Assembly (NCBI RefSeq): GCF_949628215.1
Contig: NC_134277.1
Location: 110,377,463 to 110,441,462, forward strand
Direction of reading: 5' to 3'
Length of the DNA: 64,000 bases
Source of the DNA: Phalacrocorax aristotelis
Taxonomy: Eukaryota; Chordata; Aves; Suliformes; Phalacrocoracidae
Shown: piece by piece, positions 63,248-64,000 of the stretch
Position numbering within the stretch: the first letter of the stretch is position 1
How the letters are laid out: each line of letters starts with the position of its first letter
Notes under the pieces: generated by a model
The model's database searches: none
What the model was told of the DNA's origin: nothing
Seen by the model: the letters and a program-made list of their open reading frames with translations, nothing else
Program-made: the position numbers and the translations under genes

Positions 63248-64000
63248 CTTTAAGATTTTGAAAAGGAAAGAAATGAATGCAACTCAAATTACTCATCATA
63301 AATATAAACAACTAATGGCAGAAAGATCAGCAATACTTTAACCGGTACATGTAATCAAAGATCATACTAATAAACTGGAATAATTTTACTATTACTGTGA
63401 TATTGAGATATAGGTCATATAAAATTCAGTTTATAAAGAGAAGTTAATGCAATCTGTTCATGATCTTCTAAAATTACTTGCAGCTTCTATTGTGTTCACA
63501 TTAGAATGGATTAAATGCTAAGCTGATTTCAAATTCAATTGCACATTTTTATTGAATGTATGCAAGTCTTCTAAGGCCAGATTCTGAACGCTTTACTTTC
63601 ACTGGTGAGCAGTTACACTAGAAGTAATCCCACTGACTTCAGCTGGACCCTGAAGATTTGCAGCCCCAAAAATACGGGTATGATCAGTCAGGCATCCAAA
63701 CTCAGAAGTCATGGCACACTGTCTGTTACCAGTGTATGCTTTCATATGCACTTCACCTTTCAATGATGCATTTAATTTGCTTGTCTTTCAACCAGTGTGC
63801 TCCAGTCGCTTGTTCAAACATTTCTCTGCAAAATCCTTTTGTTTACACATAAAAATCTCATGAAGTCACACGACTCCAAGAGGAGTTTGAAGAGAAATAC
63901 CAAATATCGTGACCCTCAACGAAAGCTTGAGAAGGAGCAACTCTGGAATTCTTGTGGGAGTATCTGTCAGAATCTGACCCTTGATTTAAACCCAAGGTAT
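63248..64000. other. IMPA2 intron, to window edge
   Basis: No exon encoding the DPIDGT motif is seen up to 64000, so the next upstream exon lies outside the window. Confidence 0.6.

Noticed and set aside
1-64000. CRISPR arrays, tRNA/rRNA genes, prokaryotic operons or a new defence system
   Set aside because: The DNA is avian nuclear sequence; none of the diagnostic structures was found on either strand.

Overview
The window is vertebrate nuclear DNA, almost certainly from a bird. Coding exons are short, separated by long introns and bounded by GT-AG splice sites. The interspersed repeats are CR1 LINE 3' ends with the avian ATTCTATGA and ATTCTGTGA tails, and there is one ERV-type solo LTR. 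No operons, CRISPR arrays or tRNA/rRNA genes were seen. The species cannot be named from the sequence.

Three protein-coding genes lie on the minus strand. TUBB6 (class V beta-tubulin) is complete, with four coding exons between 285 and 8185 and a 446-residue product. CIDEA (lipid-droplet CIDE protein) is complete, with five coding exons between 25666 and 35973 and a 218-residue product. IMPA2 (inositol monophosphatase 2) is partial: its last four coding exons lie between 57971 and 63247 and its 5' exons are beyond the right edge. In the direction of transcription the order is IMPA2, CIDEA, TUBB6, all co-oriented, which is the order known on human chromosome 18p11.2. Exon joins were worked out base by base and keep frame in all three genes. 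The genes act in separate processes (microtubules, lipid storage, inositol metabolism), so the cluster is a conserved chromosomal block and not a pathway.

Layout. 1-8260: TUBB6, with its CpG-rich promoter at about 7540-8560. 8575-9019: a CR1 3' end directly upstream of that promoter. 9020-25665: intergenic, with a CA-rich degenerate repeat tract (about 10240-11130) and a solo LTR (19729-20766) flanked by 5-bp target-site duplications. 25666-36180: CIDEA and its CpG island. 36180-57520: intergenic, with old CR1 traces near 38590 and 39436, a CR1 at 44021-44890, a CR1 nested inside an older CR1 at 48147-50392, and an ancient amniote repeat at 56078-56222. 57520-64000: the IMPA2 3' half, with a perfect hairpin in its 3' UTR and a CR1 fragment in an intron.

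I did not find a new multi-gene biological system. The points most worth a second look are the IMPA2 3' UTR hairpin (57913-57940), the solo LTR with its repeats, the nested CR1 pair, a 20-bp perfect palindrome in CIDEA intron 4, and the unidentified CA-rich tract.
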